64,000 nucleotides of DNA from Biomphalaria glabrata (lineage: Eukaryota > Mollusca > Gastropoda > Planorbidae). The stretch spans positions 29,878,584 to 29,942,583 of the forward strand of contig NC_074725.1 of the NCBI RefSeq assembly GCF_947242115.1, given 5' to 3'. Both the position numbers and the translations under genes were made by a program. Shown here one piece after another: positions 27,117-37,221 of the stretch. The notes under the pieces were generated by a model. That model made no database searches and was not told the DNA's origin. It saw only the letters and a program-made list of their open reading frames with translations. Within the stretch, counting starts at the first letter, position 1, and each line of letters starts with the position of its first letter.

Positions 27117-27400
27117 TCTATTTTAGCTCTCCTGCCTCTTTTGTGTTTTTTTTTATTGTTCTCACATTTCACGAATATTAGAGTATAGAAAATTTAACTT
27201 CGAAATATGATTAATCCTTTTTTTTTCCTTATGATTAATCCTTTTTTTTTTTTTAAAGGAAACCTCAGAATTTGCGCTATTCAGTTTTAGCTTTATCATC
27301 ATAGGAATCCTTGGGCCTTAGGCCTCTTTTCTTTGCCTCTTTTTGGGGCTTTATGTGCCTCTTTTATGGGCCATCTTGCCTCTTTTGTGGGCTTTTTTTG
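27117..27400 (+). repeat. Interspersed repeat with GCCTCTTTT motifs
   Basis: Repeated TGCCTCTTTT-type motifs, with AGCTTTATCATCATAGGAAT and CCTTGGGCCTTAGGCCTC. The segment at 41675-41870 is the reverse complement of the same element. Class unknown. Confidence 0.65.
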
Positions 27401-27608
27401 TTAAATATGTTTTTAATTTGTAAGTAATCTTATGATTATTCCATGATTAATATTTAGCTATGTCTGAAATTTCCGTATAAAAATAATTTTGAGATTTCAT
27501 TCCTTATTGAAATAGAACAAGTTTAATTTTAAGGTTTAGACGTTGCGCATAAATAGCAGACTTTAAAATTTTCATTAAATTAAAACTTGCAAGAGAGAAT
27601 GTAAAAAG

Positions 27609-28637
27609 ATGTCAGAAGAAGGCAAAGTCATCACTGATGTCGCCCTGAAAGATTCCCCTTCGGTTGACCCGCTCTTCTTTGACGTCTGCCTCGTGTTCGT
27701 CGGCTGCGTGTGCACCGTGCTGATGTGCTTGTTTGGGATTGTCGCCAATGTCGTGAACATCCCGCTGTTCCGAAGACAGGGATACCGAGATGGCGTGAAC
27801 GTGACACTGACGGCGTTGGCCGTCAGCGATCTTGGCGCGGTGACCTTTGAGCTGGCCTACGCCACGATAATGAATCCGTACATTTCGGAGGTGGATTTGC
27901 TGGTCTCCAAGGTGGTCATCGGGTTTATTGTCGGCTACATCCACGAGTATTTTACAAGAGTCAGCAGTGTCATCACGGCGTTCGCCGCTCTGGAGAGGTG
28001 CCTCTGCGTGACGCGACCCCTGAAGGTCAAGGCCATGATCACGACGAGGGTCGCCGTCGCGGTGAACCTGAGTATATTCCTGATCTACTCTGGCTACCTG
28101 TTCCCTCAATTTTACTCTATGTACTTTGACTGGGCGTTTGTTCCGGAACGAAACAGGACTGTCTATGTGGTCTTCTTCACCAGCAGGACGGCCAGCATGT
28201 TTCCGATTACTTTGTACTTCACGGACATGCTCCTGCCGTACTGCACCTTCTTGGTGTTGGTCTCCTGCTCTACGGTCCTTTTCGTGACGCTCAAATCGAA
28301 AGCGAAATGGCGGCGGCTGATTTCCGGTTCCGACGACAGGCTCTCCCACGTGTCTACCAAAGAGCGGAAGTCGGGACTCCTCTTCATGTCCGTCTCCGTC
28401 ATGTGCATCGTGCTCCTCCTGCCCCAGTATCTCCTGTTCACCGCCATTATTTTCGTCAGGGCGCTGGCTTTGGACGGCTACCTCAGCGATCTCAGAACCG
28501 TGTTCAGCACTTTCACCAACTTTCTGAAAATCACCAATTGCAGTTTTACTATTTTCATTTACTTCAAGATGAGCAGTAAATACAGGAAAGAGTTTCAGAA
28601 AATGTTCGGAAAGTGTATTCCGACCCCATCGCCATAA
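27609..28637 (+). CDS. Class A GPCR, gastropod chemosensory-receptor-like (copy 1)
   Basis: A 342-residue seven-helix receptor in one exon. TM1 about 25-50 (GIVANVVN), TM2 65-88 with LAVSD (Asp74), TM3 102-130 ending in ERC at 129-131 in place of DRY, TM4 147-168, TM5 198-228, TM6 257-283 with LLLP where most class A receptors have CWxP, TM7 294-319 with NCSFTIFIY in place of NPxxY. No Cys lies between residues 41 and 130, so the usual TM3-ECL2 disulfide is absent. Sequon NRT at 182 in ECL2. It aligns with copies 2 and 3 without a gap to about residue 330. The start is ATGTCAG, matching the other two. Codon use is very GC3-rich compared with copy 3 and the flanks. Such genes in Aplysia are expressed in chemosensory tissue; ligand unknown. 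Confidence 0.92.
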   Translation: MSEEGKVITDVALKDSPSVDPLFFDVCLVFVGCVCTVLMCLFGIVANVVNIPLFRRQGYRDGVNVTLTALAVSDLGAVTFELAYATIMNPYISEVDLLVSKVVIGFIVGYIHEYFTRVSSVITAFAALERCLCVTRPLKVKAMITTRVAVAVNLSIFLIYSGYLFPQFYSMYFDWAFVPERNRTVYVVFFTSRTASMFPITLYFTDMLLPYCTFLVLVSCSTVLFVTLKSKAKWRRLISGSDDRLSHVSTKERKSGLLFMSVSVMCIVLLLPQYLLFTAIIFVRALALDGYLSDLRTVFSTFTNFLKITNCSFTIFIYFKMSSKYRKEFQKMFGKCIPTPSP

Positions 28638-28653
28638 TGACACGCCGATCAAT

Positions 28654-28837
28654 CAGTGGCGTAGCCTGGAATTCGCCATCATTTCGGGGGCCGGGAGTGT
28701 TGACCTCTTTTGGGGCCCCAGTATTTTGCATAATATTTAATGTAAAAAAAACATTCATTTTGGGGCCTTTCTCAAACGGGGGCCCGCGGAGATTTTCTAA
28801 TTCTCCCCCTCCCTCCCCCATCCAAGCTACGCCTCTG
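28654..28837. mobile_element. hAT MITE (CAGTGGCGTAGC family), 184 bp, in receptor 3' UTR
   Basis: Ends CAGTGGCGTAGCCTGG and CCAAGCTACGCCTCTG. Flanks CGATCAAT and CAACTAAT match at 6 of 8. Same length as the copy at 19327. It starts 16 bp after the stop codon of receptor copy 1. Confidence 0.9.
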
Positions 28838-28944
28838 CAACTAATTTATTTTTAAACTGCTTTGTTCCTTATGGCGTTATAAATATTTCTTTTCACAAAA
28901 AAATTGTCAAACAAAAAAAAAAAGAGATTTAGAGACTATAGATT

Positions 28945-29282
28945 GGAGCTAAAAAAAACAAAGTCAAGGACGCTAAAAAACAAATGTCAAGGACGCTAAA
29001 AAACAAATGTCAAGGATGCTAAAAAACAAATGTCAAGGATGCTAAAAAACAAAATTAAGGACGCTAAAAAACAAATGTCAAGGACGCTAAAAAAACAAAG
29101 TCAAGGACGCTAAAAAACAAATGTCAAGGACGCTAAAAAACAAATGTCAAGGATGCTAAAAAAAAAACAATGTCAAGGACGCTAAAAAACAATGTCAAGG
29201 ATGCTAAAAAAACAATGTCAAGGATGCTAAAAAACAATGTCAAGGACGCTAAAAAAACAATGTCAAGGACGCTAAAATAACT
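28945..29282. repeat. 23-bp minisatellite
   Basis: About 15 units of GTCAAGGACGCTAAAAAACA plus AAT, with variable A-run length and a C/T variant (GGACG/GGATG). Confidence 0.95.
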
Positions 29283-29479
29283 TCCTGTTACCAACTAAAC
29301 AAAAATGAAATGATCCATAATTGTAACAAGATCCCAATGCGTGGCAGTTGTCGAGTTGATTTCGCCTTCAGCCTATAGGAGTTCATTACTGTTTGGCATA
29401 ACTTGCATGCTTATAGCTTTCTCAGTGCGCTGTGGCTGATTATTATTGTAAACCAATGGGAATGGGGGTGGGGCAAAGG

Positions 29480-29720
29480 TTTTCTTATCTTATCTAAACT
29501 TATCTTATAAATAACAGACGATATTTCAAAACACGTCTTATGCATTTCATGTGTCAATCTAGTCATGCATGTTAATCAATGACTTAAACTCTGCTAAGTC
29601 GTTGGTTTTTCCTGGCTAATTCATGCGACCCAAGGAGCACTTGTATGGATTTGTTCTAGCGTAGGGAATAAGATATGTTCCTCTATCTTTGTGACTTTCT
29701 GAGTGTTTCATTAGTTGTTT
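29480..29720 (-). mobile_element. LINE 3' end (YKYSFFP type), diverged
   Basis: Same order as 53365-53660: CTTATCTTAT tail, then GTCATGCATGTTAATCAATG, then a degraded stretch for the WNxLP block and CTTTCTGAGTGTTTCATTAG. Confidence 0.65.
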
Positions 29721-30051
29721 TTTTTTTCTATTTGTAAATTATGGTTTAGCGTTTTTTTTTTTTGTATTATAGCTACTTTATTTTTTATTCTTCTGTTCTG
29801 AAGTGATTCTAAGTTTAATGTTTTTACTAATGGGGTTCTATGGGCTAAGGTATCTAAGCTGCTCACACAGAAGTCATATATAATTTTTAAAGGCTGCTGA
29901 ATCTGAATTCGAACTCGAGTTATCGAGCCTTCATAATTGAAAGCCTTCAATCTAGCCACTAAGCTGTGCAGAAATTGAAAACGATCAATGTTTAGCCAAC
30001 GACCTAATCCTCGACACAAGGCTTATCCCCCATAGTTAGTAGTGCATATAC

Positions 30052-30255
30052 AAAATTTACTGCTCCCCTTTCAGGCCTTTGCGATCTTTGTTGATACAAG
30101 CTGTGTAGAAAGTACTATTTCTCTAACCACTGTCAGGTACTCCTTAGAGTTGGTTGGGCTCAGGGGCGCCTTGATAGTCCCGAAATTCAAAACCCCAGTC
30201 TTCAGATGGGCTCCAAGACCCCTCGTTGTGTTTTACCACTCCGCCAGCACATACA
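30052..30255 (-). mobile_element. tRNA-derived SINE, family 1 (degraded)
   Basis: CCCCTTTCAGGCCTTTGCGAT, GTCAGGTACTCCTTAGAGTT and CCCCAGTCTTCAGATGGG match reverse-oriented family-1 copies at 62349 and 63236. The head near 30220-30255 is eroded. Confidence 0.65.
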
Positions 30256-30454
30256 ATCTCAGAAAGTAAAATCTGGTGTGTTTACTTGTGACAATACATG
30301 TTTAAATAAAAATGTGTTTGGAACTGTAGTGTTTGTTAAAGTGTACTGCTAGTCACTGCTAGATAGTAGTTGGTCGTGAGATGAATTAGTGTTACGTTAC
30401 CATGGTTACACATGGACATTTGTACTGTAACGATGTGATTTTTATTTTTATTCC

Positions 30455-30630
30455 ATCTTCCACTCAATCTTTCTTTCCATCTTCCACTCCATCTTTCTTT
30501 GAATTAAACGATCCACCAATCACTTCATCTTTCTTCCCATCTTTCACTACATCTTTCTTTCCATTGTCCACGACGTCTTTTTTTTACATCTTTCACTTCA
30601 TCTTTCTTTCCATCTTTCATATCATAGATA
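30455..30630. repeat. CATCTTTC degenerate tandem repeat
   Basis: About 12 units of CATCTTTC(T/A)TT(C) and CATCTTCCACT, imperfect. Confidence 0.8.
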
Positions 30631-30914
30631 ACTTTATACAATCTTCCATGTTCATAAATTCTTCGCCAGCAGAGTGGTTACAGTGTTAGCTTAAGAAGCC
30701 TGAGACGACAATTGAAAATAAAGGGGTATAGTTTAGCTTATATCACCACTTCAGTCAAGTACTATTCTATTTCTTTCCCTTATTTGAGACACCAAACAAA
30801 GTAATTTATCACAAATAGTTAATTGAATAATTAGTTGTAATTGTTTTTTTTTAAATTTATTGTTGTGTTTTCAGGTAAAAGAAATAATTGTGCGAAATTT
30901 TAGCTTGAACCGAT

Positions 30915-32980
30915 AATGATAATAATTTAATTTATAGAGCGATGTTAAAAAACAGAATGTAGGCCCAAGGCGCTGTGATAACATTACAAACATAAACGCG
31001 AGAACCAAAATAACAAACAAATCTAAAAAAGTTTAAACAGATAGGTCTTGATGTTCTTCTTGGATGCAGTTTAGCATGTTGTCTGTCTGAGATCCATTGA
31101 AAGTGAGTTCCAAACCTTTGGGCCGTGCTCTGAAAGAGCCCGCAGACCGTAGTTTTTGAGGGAGAAACGGGGCACCACTAGAAGCGTTGAGTCCATTGAG
31201 CACAGGGCTCTCTAAGGGACATCTGGAGGGATACGTTCGCTAAAGTACAAGGGCATTTCTTTATTTTAGATACACCTATGACAAAGTGTGGACAACTTGT
31301 AGTCGATTCTCGCTTTCACAGGAAGTCAATGGAGCGTGCGCAAGAGAGTAGTAGCAGAATCTCGTCTTGTTTTTCTTAGGACTATTTGTGCGTTGTTGTA
31401 CAGAATATCTTGCAGCTTGGCGATTTTGTCATGCTAGCACGGCGTTGCAGTAGTCAAGGCGGGAGAGTATGAATGCCACTGCTAGCTTTTTTTGTTGACT
31501 CCGTTGTTAAATATGGTCGGATCTGGCCTAGTCTGCGCAGCTGCAGATAAAGACCCTTGCAGAGCTGACTTATGTGTGGGTCGAAAGATAGTGTTGAGTC
31601 GAAGAAAACTCCAAGATTCCGCACTACATGGATAAAGGAAGCTGGCAGTTCGTGATAAAAAGAGAATCTGTGCTTTAAACTTTTGAGACGTTGTTCCAGG
31701 TGCCAGTCTTAATTATTTCTGTCTTATCTTCGTTCATCTTGAGCTTATTCTCAACCATCCCATCCCTCTCCTTGCAAAAGGTACCACTGATTTTCTCTGC
31801 CAGATGCGACACCTCTGAGGGTACTGAGGAATCCTAAAACTGTCATCGTTAAAGCAGTGGTATTAGATGCCAGTTGGCTAAATGACACCGCTGAGTGCGT
31901 ATGTATGCATAGTGAACAGTACTGGGCCTAGAACTAATCTTTGGGGTACTCCGTACTTCAAGAGTAAGCTTGTTGATTCTGTCCCGTTAACAACGACACT
32001 TTGGGTGCGTTCCGTCAGGCAGGATCCAAGCCACTTTAGGACGATTCCTGCTAAACCAAAAGTGGCAGAGAATCTGGCCATCATAGTTTTATGGTCTAGC
32101 GCAGTGATGCCCAACATCAATCGACCTGCGGGCCCTTTTTTATTTCCACACTGGTGTCGCGGGCCACATAAAGGAAATGCACAAAAGCGAAATGAAATTG
32201 ACCTGAAACTATTTGATTAGAAACCCGTGGATCTAGCACTTACATTCACTAATGATATGGTATTATCTTTTTTTTTTTTCATGCGTCAGAAAACGGCTTC
32301 GTTTCTCTACTAAAAATATGAGCAACAGTGTGGCTAGCTTTACCCACGACTTATTTTCTTGTCTCTTTTTGGTAAATATTCACATTAATCTTCCAATTTC
32401 TAGATGTAGTTTAAAAATCTTTTTTTTTATTCAAATGACGTCAAATTTGTTTTATAAACGCGTTTCTTTAAAAAAAAACAAAAAAACAGCTACACTTTAT
32501 TTGCAACACAACTTATTATTCTGACAAAAAAGTAAAGTTGTTTTTTTTTTTTTTTTTTTTGTATTTATGATGAATTCTACATTAAGAGTCTCATAAACGC
32601 ACAAATGTTAGTCATGGTACCAATCATCGGAGAAATATTGAGGGCCCTAACGTAGGTAAAGAGACATTTTTAAACCTTTTCTATATGGGGGGGGGGGGGT
32701 GTAGCGGATTTTATATACTTTGTGCCGACATTTCGGCGGGCCGGATGGAACCACGTCGCGGGCCGGATTTGGGCATCACTGGTCTAGCGTATCGAAGGCT
32801 GCGGATAAGTCCAGCATGGAGATATTGATATGTGACCTATTTCGGAAAAGTAAGTCGTTTAGAACCCTGACCACTGCTGTCTCTGTGCTACGGCACGTCC
32901 TATATTCAGATTGAGATTCTTCCAAGAGATTGGGTGTCGGAGAAATAAGGTATACAAACTTTGGCCAGACAGACACACAG
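30915..32980 (-). mobile_element. L2/CR1-type LINE, 5'-truncated, split by a hAT
   Basis: The minus strand from 32976 reads SEYRTCRSTETAVVRVLNDL then SMLDLSAAFDTLD, reverse-transcriptase motif A. The frame resumes beyond the hAT at 32101 with HKTMMARFSATFGLAG, then SCLTERTQSVVVNG and GVPQRLVLGPVLF. Further left there are degraded motifs (KLKMNEDKTE, LSRLDYCN) and the 3' end, AGCGCCTTGGGCC then an AATTATTATCATTA tail. Numerous stops; not active. Confidence 0.88.
32102..32781. mobile_element. hAT element, 680 bp, inserted in LINE motif A
   Basis: Ends CAGTGATGCCCAAC and TTTGGGCATCACTG. Perfect 8-bp duplication GTCTAGCG (32094-32101 and 32782-32789). Subterminal GCGGGCC motifs at both ends. No transposase frame seen. 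Removing it restores contiguous FDTLDHKTM coding in the LINE. Confidence 0.95.
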
Positions 32981-33275
32981 ACATGGCTAGACAGACAGAC
33001 ACACAGACATGGCTAGACAGACAGACACACAGACATGGCCAGACAGACATGGCCAGACAGACACACAGACATGGCCAGACAGACACACAGACATGGCCAG
33101 ACAGACACACAGACATGACCAGACAGACATGGCCAGACAGACACACAGACATGGCTAGACAGACAGACACACAGACATGGCCAGACAGACACACAGACAT
33201 GGCTAGACAGACACACAGACATGGCCAGACAGACACACAGACATAAAGAGTTGATATAAGCTTTGTAAAAAAGGG
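32963..33275 (-). mobile_element. GTCT-associated element with expanded microsatellite core
   Basis: About 12 units of ACAGACATGGCCAGACAGAC type, ending in CATAAAGAGTTGATATAAGC then TTTGTAAAAAAGG, the reverse complement of the anchor seen at 44805 and 45226. The GTCT core has grown into a 22-36-bp array. Open frames reading CLSGHVCVSV are artefacts. Confidence 0.8.
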
Positions 33276-33494
33276 ATAACTTTTTGCAGTGTATTAGAAT
33301 GCATTGATTAATTTAGTTAAAAAAAAAAGGAAATTTAGAAAACCTAAATCATTACCCATAAAAAATATTTTATTCACCCCAACCCCCATTTCCCTTTAAT
33401 GCATTACTAGATTTAGTAGGTCCTTGATCCTGGTTAGTTATCTACCAGTGTTAAGATATGCTAACCTTTGTATCTGACTATTAATAACCTATCA

Positions 33495-33868
33495 CAGTTA
33501 TGCCCGAAATACGGCCCGCGGGCCACATCCAGGGTAGCGATGTCATTCAATCCGGCCCACCGAAACTACGGCACAAAATGTAGAAAATCTCTCCCCCACC
33601 AAAAAACAAAAAATAGGGTAAATTAATTGATACTGATAATAAGCCAAGATATTTGTTTTGTAAAGAAATAGTGTCTCTTTTGAAAGAACATAAAACAGCT
33701 TTTTGAAACTCATGAATTAATGTAATGTAATGTAATCATGGGTTTCTAATAAAAATGGTTCATTGTCTATTTCCTTTTTTTTTTTTAAATTTTTTTGTTA
33801 ATGTGGCTCGCTACACAAGTGTCGGGAGTTAAATTAGCCCGCCGGCTGAATAAGGTTGAGCATCACTG
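33495..33868. mobile_element. hAT MITE, 374 bp
   Basis: Ends CAGTTATGCCCGAAATACGG and GGTTGAGCATCACTG, with a CGGCCCGCGGGCC subterminal palindrome. Flanks ACCTATCA and ACCAATCG match at 6 of 8. Older than the neighbour at 32102 judging by end decay. Confidence 0.7.
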
Positions 33869-34065
33869 ACCAATCGTATCAGATGGATTCATTAGCTATT
33901 TACTAAATCTTTGCTTTAAATTATAATGTATTTTTGGTAAAATAACTGAGGAAATCGATCATATATATATATATATATATATGTATCTGACTCTCAATAA
34001 CCATCATATCAGATAGATTCAGTAGCTATTTACTATATCTTTGCTTTAAATTATAATGCATTTTT

Positions 34066-34260
34066 GCGAAAACAAGAAGATGATTACGTCCTACGCGTCA
34101 TGCATTTAGTCATGCATATTAACCAATGAACTAAATTCTGCGAAGTCACTGGTTTTCCTGGCTGGCTCAGGCAACCCATTCCATGCTCTAATAGCACTAG
34201 GGAAGAAAGAGTACTTGTACACATTTGTCCCAGCATGCAACTTATAGTGCAATAGTTTTT
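34066..34260 (-). mobile_element. LINE 3' end (YKYSFFP type)
   Basis: It shares GATGATTACGTCCTACGCGT, GGCAACCCATTCCATGCTCT and AAGAAAGAGTACTTGTACAC with 53365-53660. The minus strand reads (C)TKYSFFP and AWNGLPEPA-like blocks, a LINE C-terminus. Confidence 0.75.
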
Positions 34261-34439
34261 TTTTTCTTAAAAATTTATGAATGTTAAATTAAAAAAAAAA
34301 AAAAAGCATCAAAGTACAATGAATGTTAACTCACAAGTAACATCACAGTACATCGTACAACACTATACACATTTATCAAACATACAGCAGTACATCCGTG
34401 CATTGACTAATATTGGACATGTGTATTGTAATCAAAGTG

Positions 34440-34605
34440 TACTGTACTGGAGAGTTCGTACCACACAAAGTGAAGGGTTAGCATCAAAGTACTCTGCCCG
34501 TCAAAGTACACTAGCTTAAAAGTACGCTGGGAATCAAAGTACTCTGCCCGTCAAAGTACACTAGCATAAAAATACGCTGGCATCAACTTACACTGCTCAT
34601 CAACG
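34440..34605. repeat. CAAAGTACACTAGC short tandem repeats
   Basis: ATCAAAGTACTCTGCCCGTC then AAAGTACACTAGC(T/A)TAAAA occurs twice about 50 bp apart, with looser CAxCxTACAC repeats around. Confidence 0.7.
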
Positions 34606-34699
34606 TACACCAAACGTCTATTCACGTGGAACAATGTACATCCTGCATCACAATACACACTTTACAATATCACATCTGTACCCAAATGCTTATAAATAA

Positions 34700-35110
34700 G
34701 GCTTGTCTTCGAGTCCGAAGATCATTCAGGAATGCAGTATTTCCCGTGGCTGCGCAGCCCCAGCTGTGACCTACATATTTTGCCACATCCAGGGCAAGCA
34801 TAATCATTGTCCGCAGGTGGGCGATTTAGATTTTCTTTTCGCCGTCTGCGTTTGTCCTCGGCAGCGGATTTTCTTTTGGCTCAAATGCGTATCTCGCGGC
34901 CTTCGTTAGTGACCTCCAGCTGTCTCGTTCTGAGGGCGCATGCAACCAGGTGCTTTCTTTTATGTCAGCCAAGGAAAGTTGACGCCTAAGTTGGTCTTTG
35001 AAGCGTTTCCGTGGCGCGCCTCTGTTACGTCGACCACCTTTCAGCTCACCAAAAATAGACCGTCTTTGGCATATGTTCGTCTCCCATACGGGGTATGTGC
35101 CCTGCCCAGC
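34700..35110 (-). mobile_element. LINE ORF2 C-terminus with Cys-rich end
   Basis: The minus strand reads GGRRNRGAPRKRFKDQLRRQ, LSLADIKESTW, then NDYACPGCGKICRSQLGLRS, the C-terminal basic region and C2H2-like finger of a common LINE family. It lies head to head with the + strand copy of the same family at 35228. Confidence 0.85.
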
Positions 35111-35227
35111 GTAACTGTCGGACCATACTTATACTTTAGACATTTATATACTAATCGCCACACAACTCAACGCTTCTATATGTTACCACATCAACAGGTT
35201 CTCCTAAATAATTATGTCTGAAACAGA

Positions 35228-36040
35228 TCCACAAAACAAAGTGAATAGCTATCTCCTTATTGCTGTTGACCACTTTACCTACCTAGGCAGCACAGTGTCC
35301 AACGAAGCGTCACTGTCCAGAGAAATAGACAACCTTCTAGCAAAGGCCAACGGCGCTTTTGGCTGCCTCAGACTGAGAGTATGTCGGAATAAGTCTCTTC
35401 ACCTAGCAACACAAAACGATGTTTATAAAGCAGTGGTTCTCACCACACTTTTGTATGACTCCGAAACCTGGGTGTTCTATCGAAGGCATTTAAGGCTCTC
35501 TAGCGCTTTCATCAAAGGTACCTTCGCATTTTGGGCATACGCTGGCAAGACTACATTACAAAAACTTATGTTCTGCTGGAGGCCGCTGTGGACAGTATAG
35601 AAGCACTAATTACCATTCGATAGCTGCGCTTGGTCGGACACTTATCTCGCATGCCAAAGGCGATCTTCTTTGGCTAGTGGAAGAAGACGGTGTGACAGAG
35701 GTGGCCCCTGTAATTGCCATAATGATCAACTCAGACATATTTCGCCCGCTCTGGCATAGAGGAAAATAGATGGCAGCAGATGGCCTCAGAAAGAGACAGT
35801 TGAGAGAGCTCTCACAAAAGCTGTGGGACAAACATTTGAGACTCAAAGAAAATCCATTATTGAAGACAGGCGCAAAAGACGGAAATAAAACTTAAATAAA
35901 CAGCTAGTGACAACGGCTTTGTCTGCACGAGTTGCTGAAAAAATATGCGGGTCGCAACTGGGTCTGCGTAGTCATGTGAAACACTGCACTCATCCTTAAT
36001 CTTCGGCATCGAAGACATTGTCATTATGATTATAAATACA
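35228..36040 (+). mobile_element. LINE ORF2 C-terminus (FTYLGS type)
   Basis: The + frame reads DHFTYLGSTVSNEASLSREI, AKANGAFGCLRLRVCRNKSL, AVVLTTLLYDSETWV. Later broken frames give RLVGHLSRMPKA and a CGSQLGLRSHVKHC-like end at about 35945-35990. 5'-truncated, with frameshifts. Confidence 0.88.
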
Positions 36041-37210
36041 TTTGCTGGATAAGTTTTGATGACGTAACTGTTATTGGTTGTGTGTGTTTCCTAGGAGGTA
36101 TAGAAAGGGAGTATTTATTTTTAGCTGTAGAGAGAGAGCATTAATTTAATGTTAGTCTTTGAGGATGATGCAAGAGAAGCGGTATTTTCGTAAGCTGTGT
36201 TAAGTGCGTCAGAATGCCAGAGTGTAAAGACGTGTTGTTTTTTTAAATATTTTATTTAAAATAACATTTTACATCATTACTTAAGTCTACTACATTTCAT
36301 TTCATCTCAAAATGAATTTCTCTACAGTGTTATAAAAGTTATATTTAATATTGTTCACAAAGAAGTTATTTCAAGTTTTTATAAGTTAAACTATAATACA
36401 CCTACAGCGGTTTAGTTGTCTACCAGCAGTTTGGTGATACAAGTCAAAGACGCCAACAACAGTTACATACACACATGAAGGACGTAATCATCTTCTTTTT
36501 TGAAGTAACGTCTGTATTATATAAGATAAACATAAATAAGATGAATTTGATTTCAGTTCTGTAGGTTTAATTATGACTGACAGACGTGGAAGAGCTCGCT
36601 TCTATTTTCATTCTTTAAGATGACATACTCTCTAACCCTTGACTGGCAAAACGTCGAAGAGCTCGCTTCTATTTTCATTCTTTAAGATGACATACTCTCT
36701 TACCCTTGACTGGCAGACGTGAAAACTGGCAGACGTGAAAAGAAAACACAGTGAACTATTTTGTCTAGTTAGTAAAAGTAATCCTCAATGCCATATATAC
36801 TTGAATAGGCCCTAAGCTATTTGAGATATGGCCCTTTATAGATCCAGATATTAAATGTTAGTGCCAAATATTTATTAAGGGCCCTAAGCTATAGGTTGAG
36901 TTGCCTATAGGTAAATCCGGCCCTGGTAATCTTACATTATATTCAAGTACTGCACATCTCGAAGGCAAGAAAAGTACGTACAGCAGAAGCTACTGTACTT
37001 TTTAAGGATCACTAAAAAATGAGTAAATTTAAGTACTGTAGGCTACATGTTTAAGATAACGCGAATAGACATAACTTCAAGTATTACACGGTCTATAACC
37101 ATCAGTTTACGCACGCTACTGTTCCTTCTAATGGATCTTTTCTATTTTTTTATTGACTCTAATTAAAGTATAACCAAGCCTTGAGTCTTGGACTTTATAA
37201 ATCAACTTTA
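36041..37210. other. Spacer with LINE tail and a 2x tandem duplication
   Basis: 36478-36545 matches the tail of the YKYSFFP-type LINE (GACGTAATCATCTTCTTTTT, GTAACGTCTGTATTATATAA). 36586-36720 holds two copies of a segment containing GAAGAGCTCGCTTCTATTTT. The rest is unassigned. Confidence 0.55.
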
Positions 37211-37221
37211 TTTGTCTATAC

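Noticed and set aside
27612-28652. A 346-codon antisense frame across receptor copy 1
   Set aside because: It mirrors the receptor and exists because of high GC3; its composition is unlike any family and the sense strand is a clear receptor.
32859-33246. Cys/Val-rich open frames at the GACA array
   Set aside because: Repeat translation of an expanded GTCT-type core.
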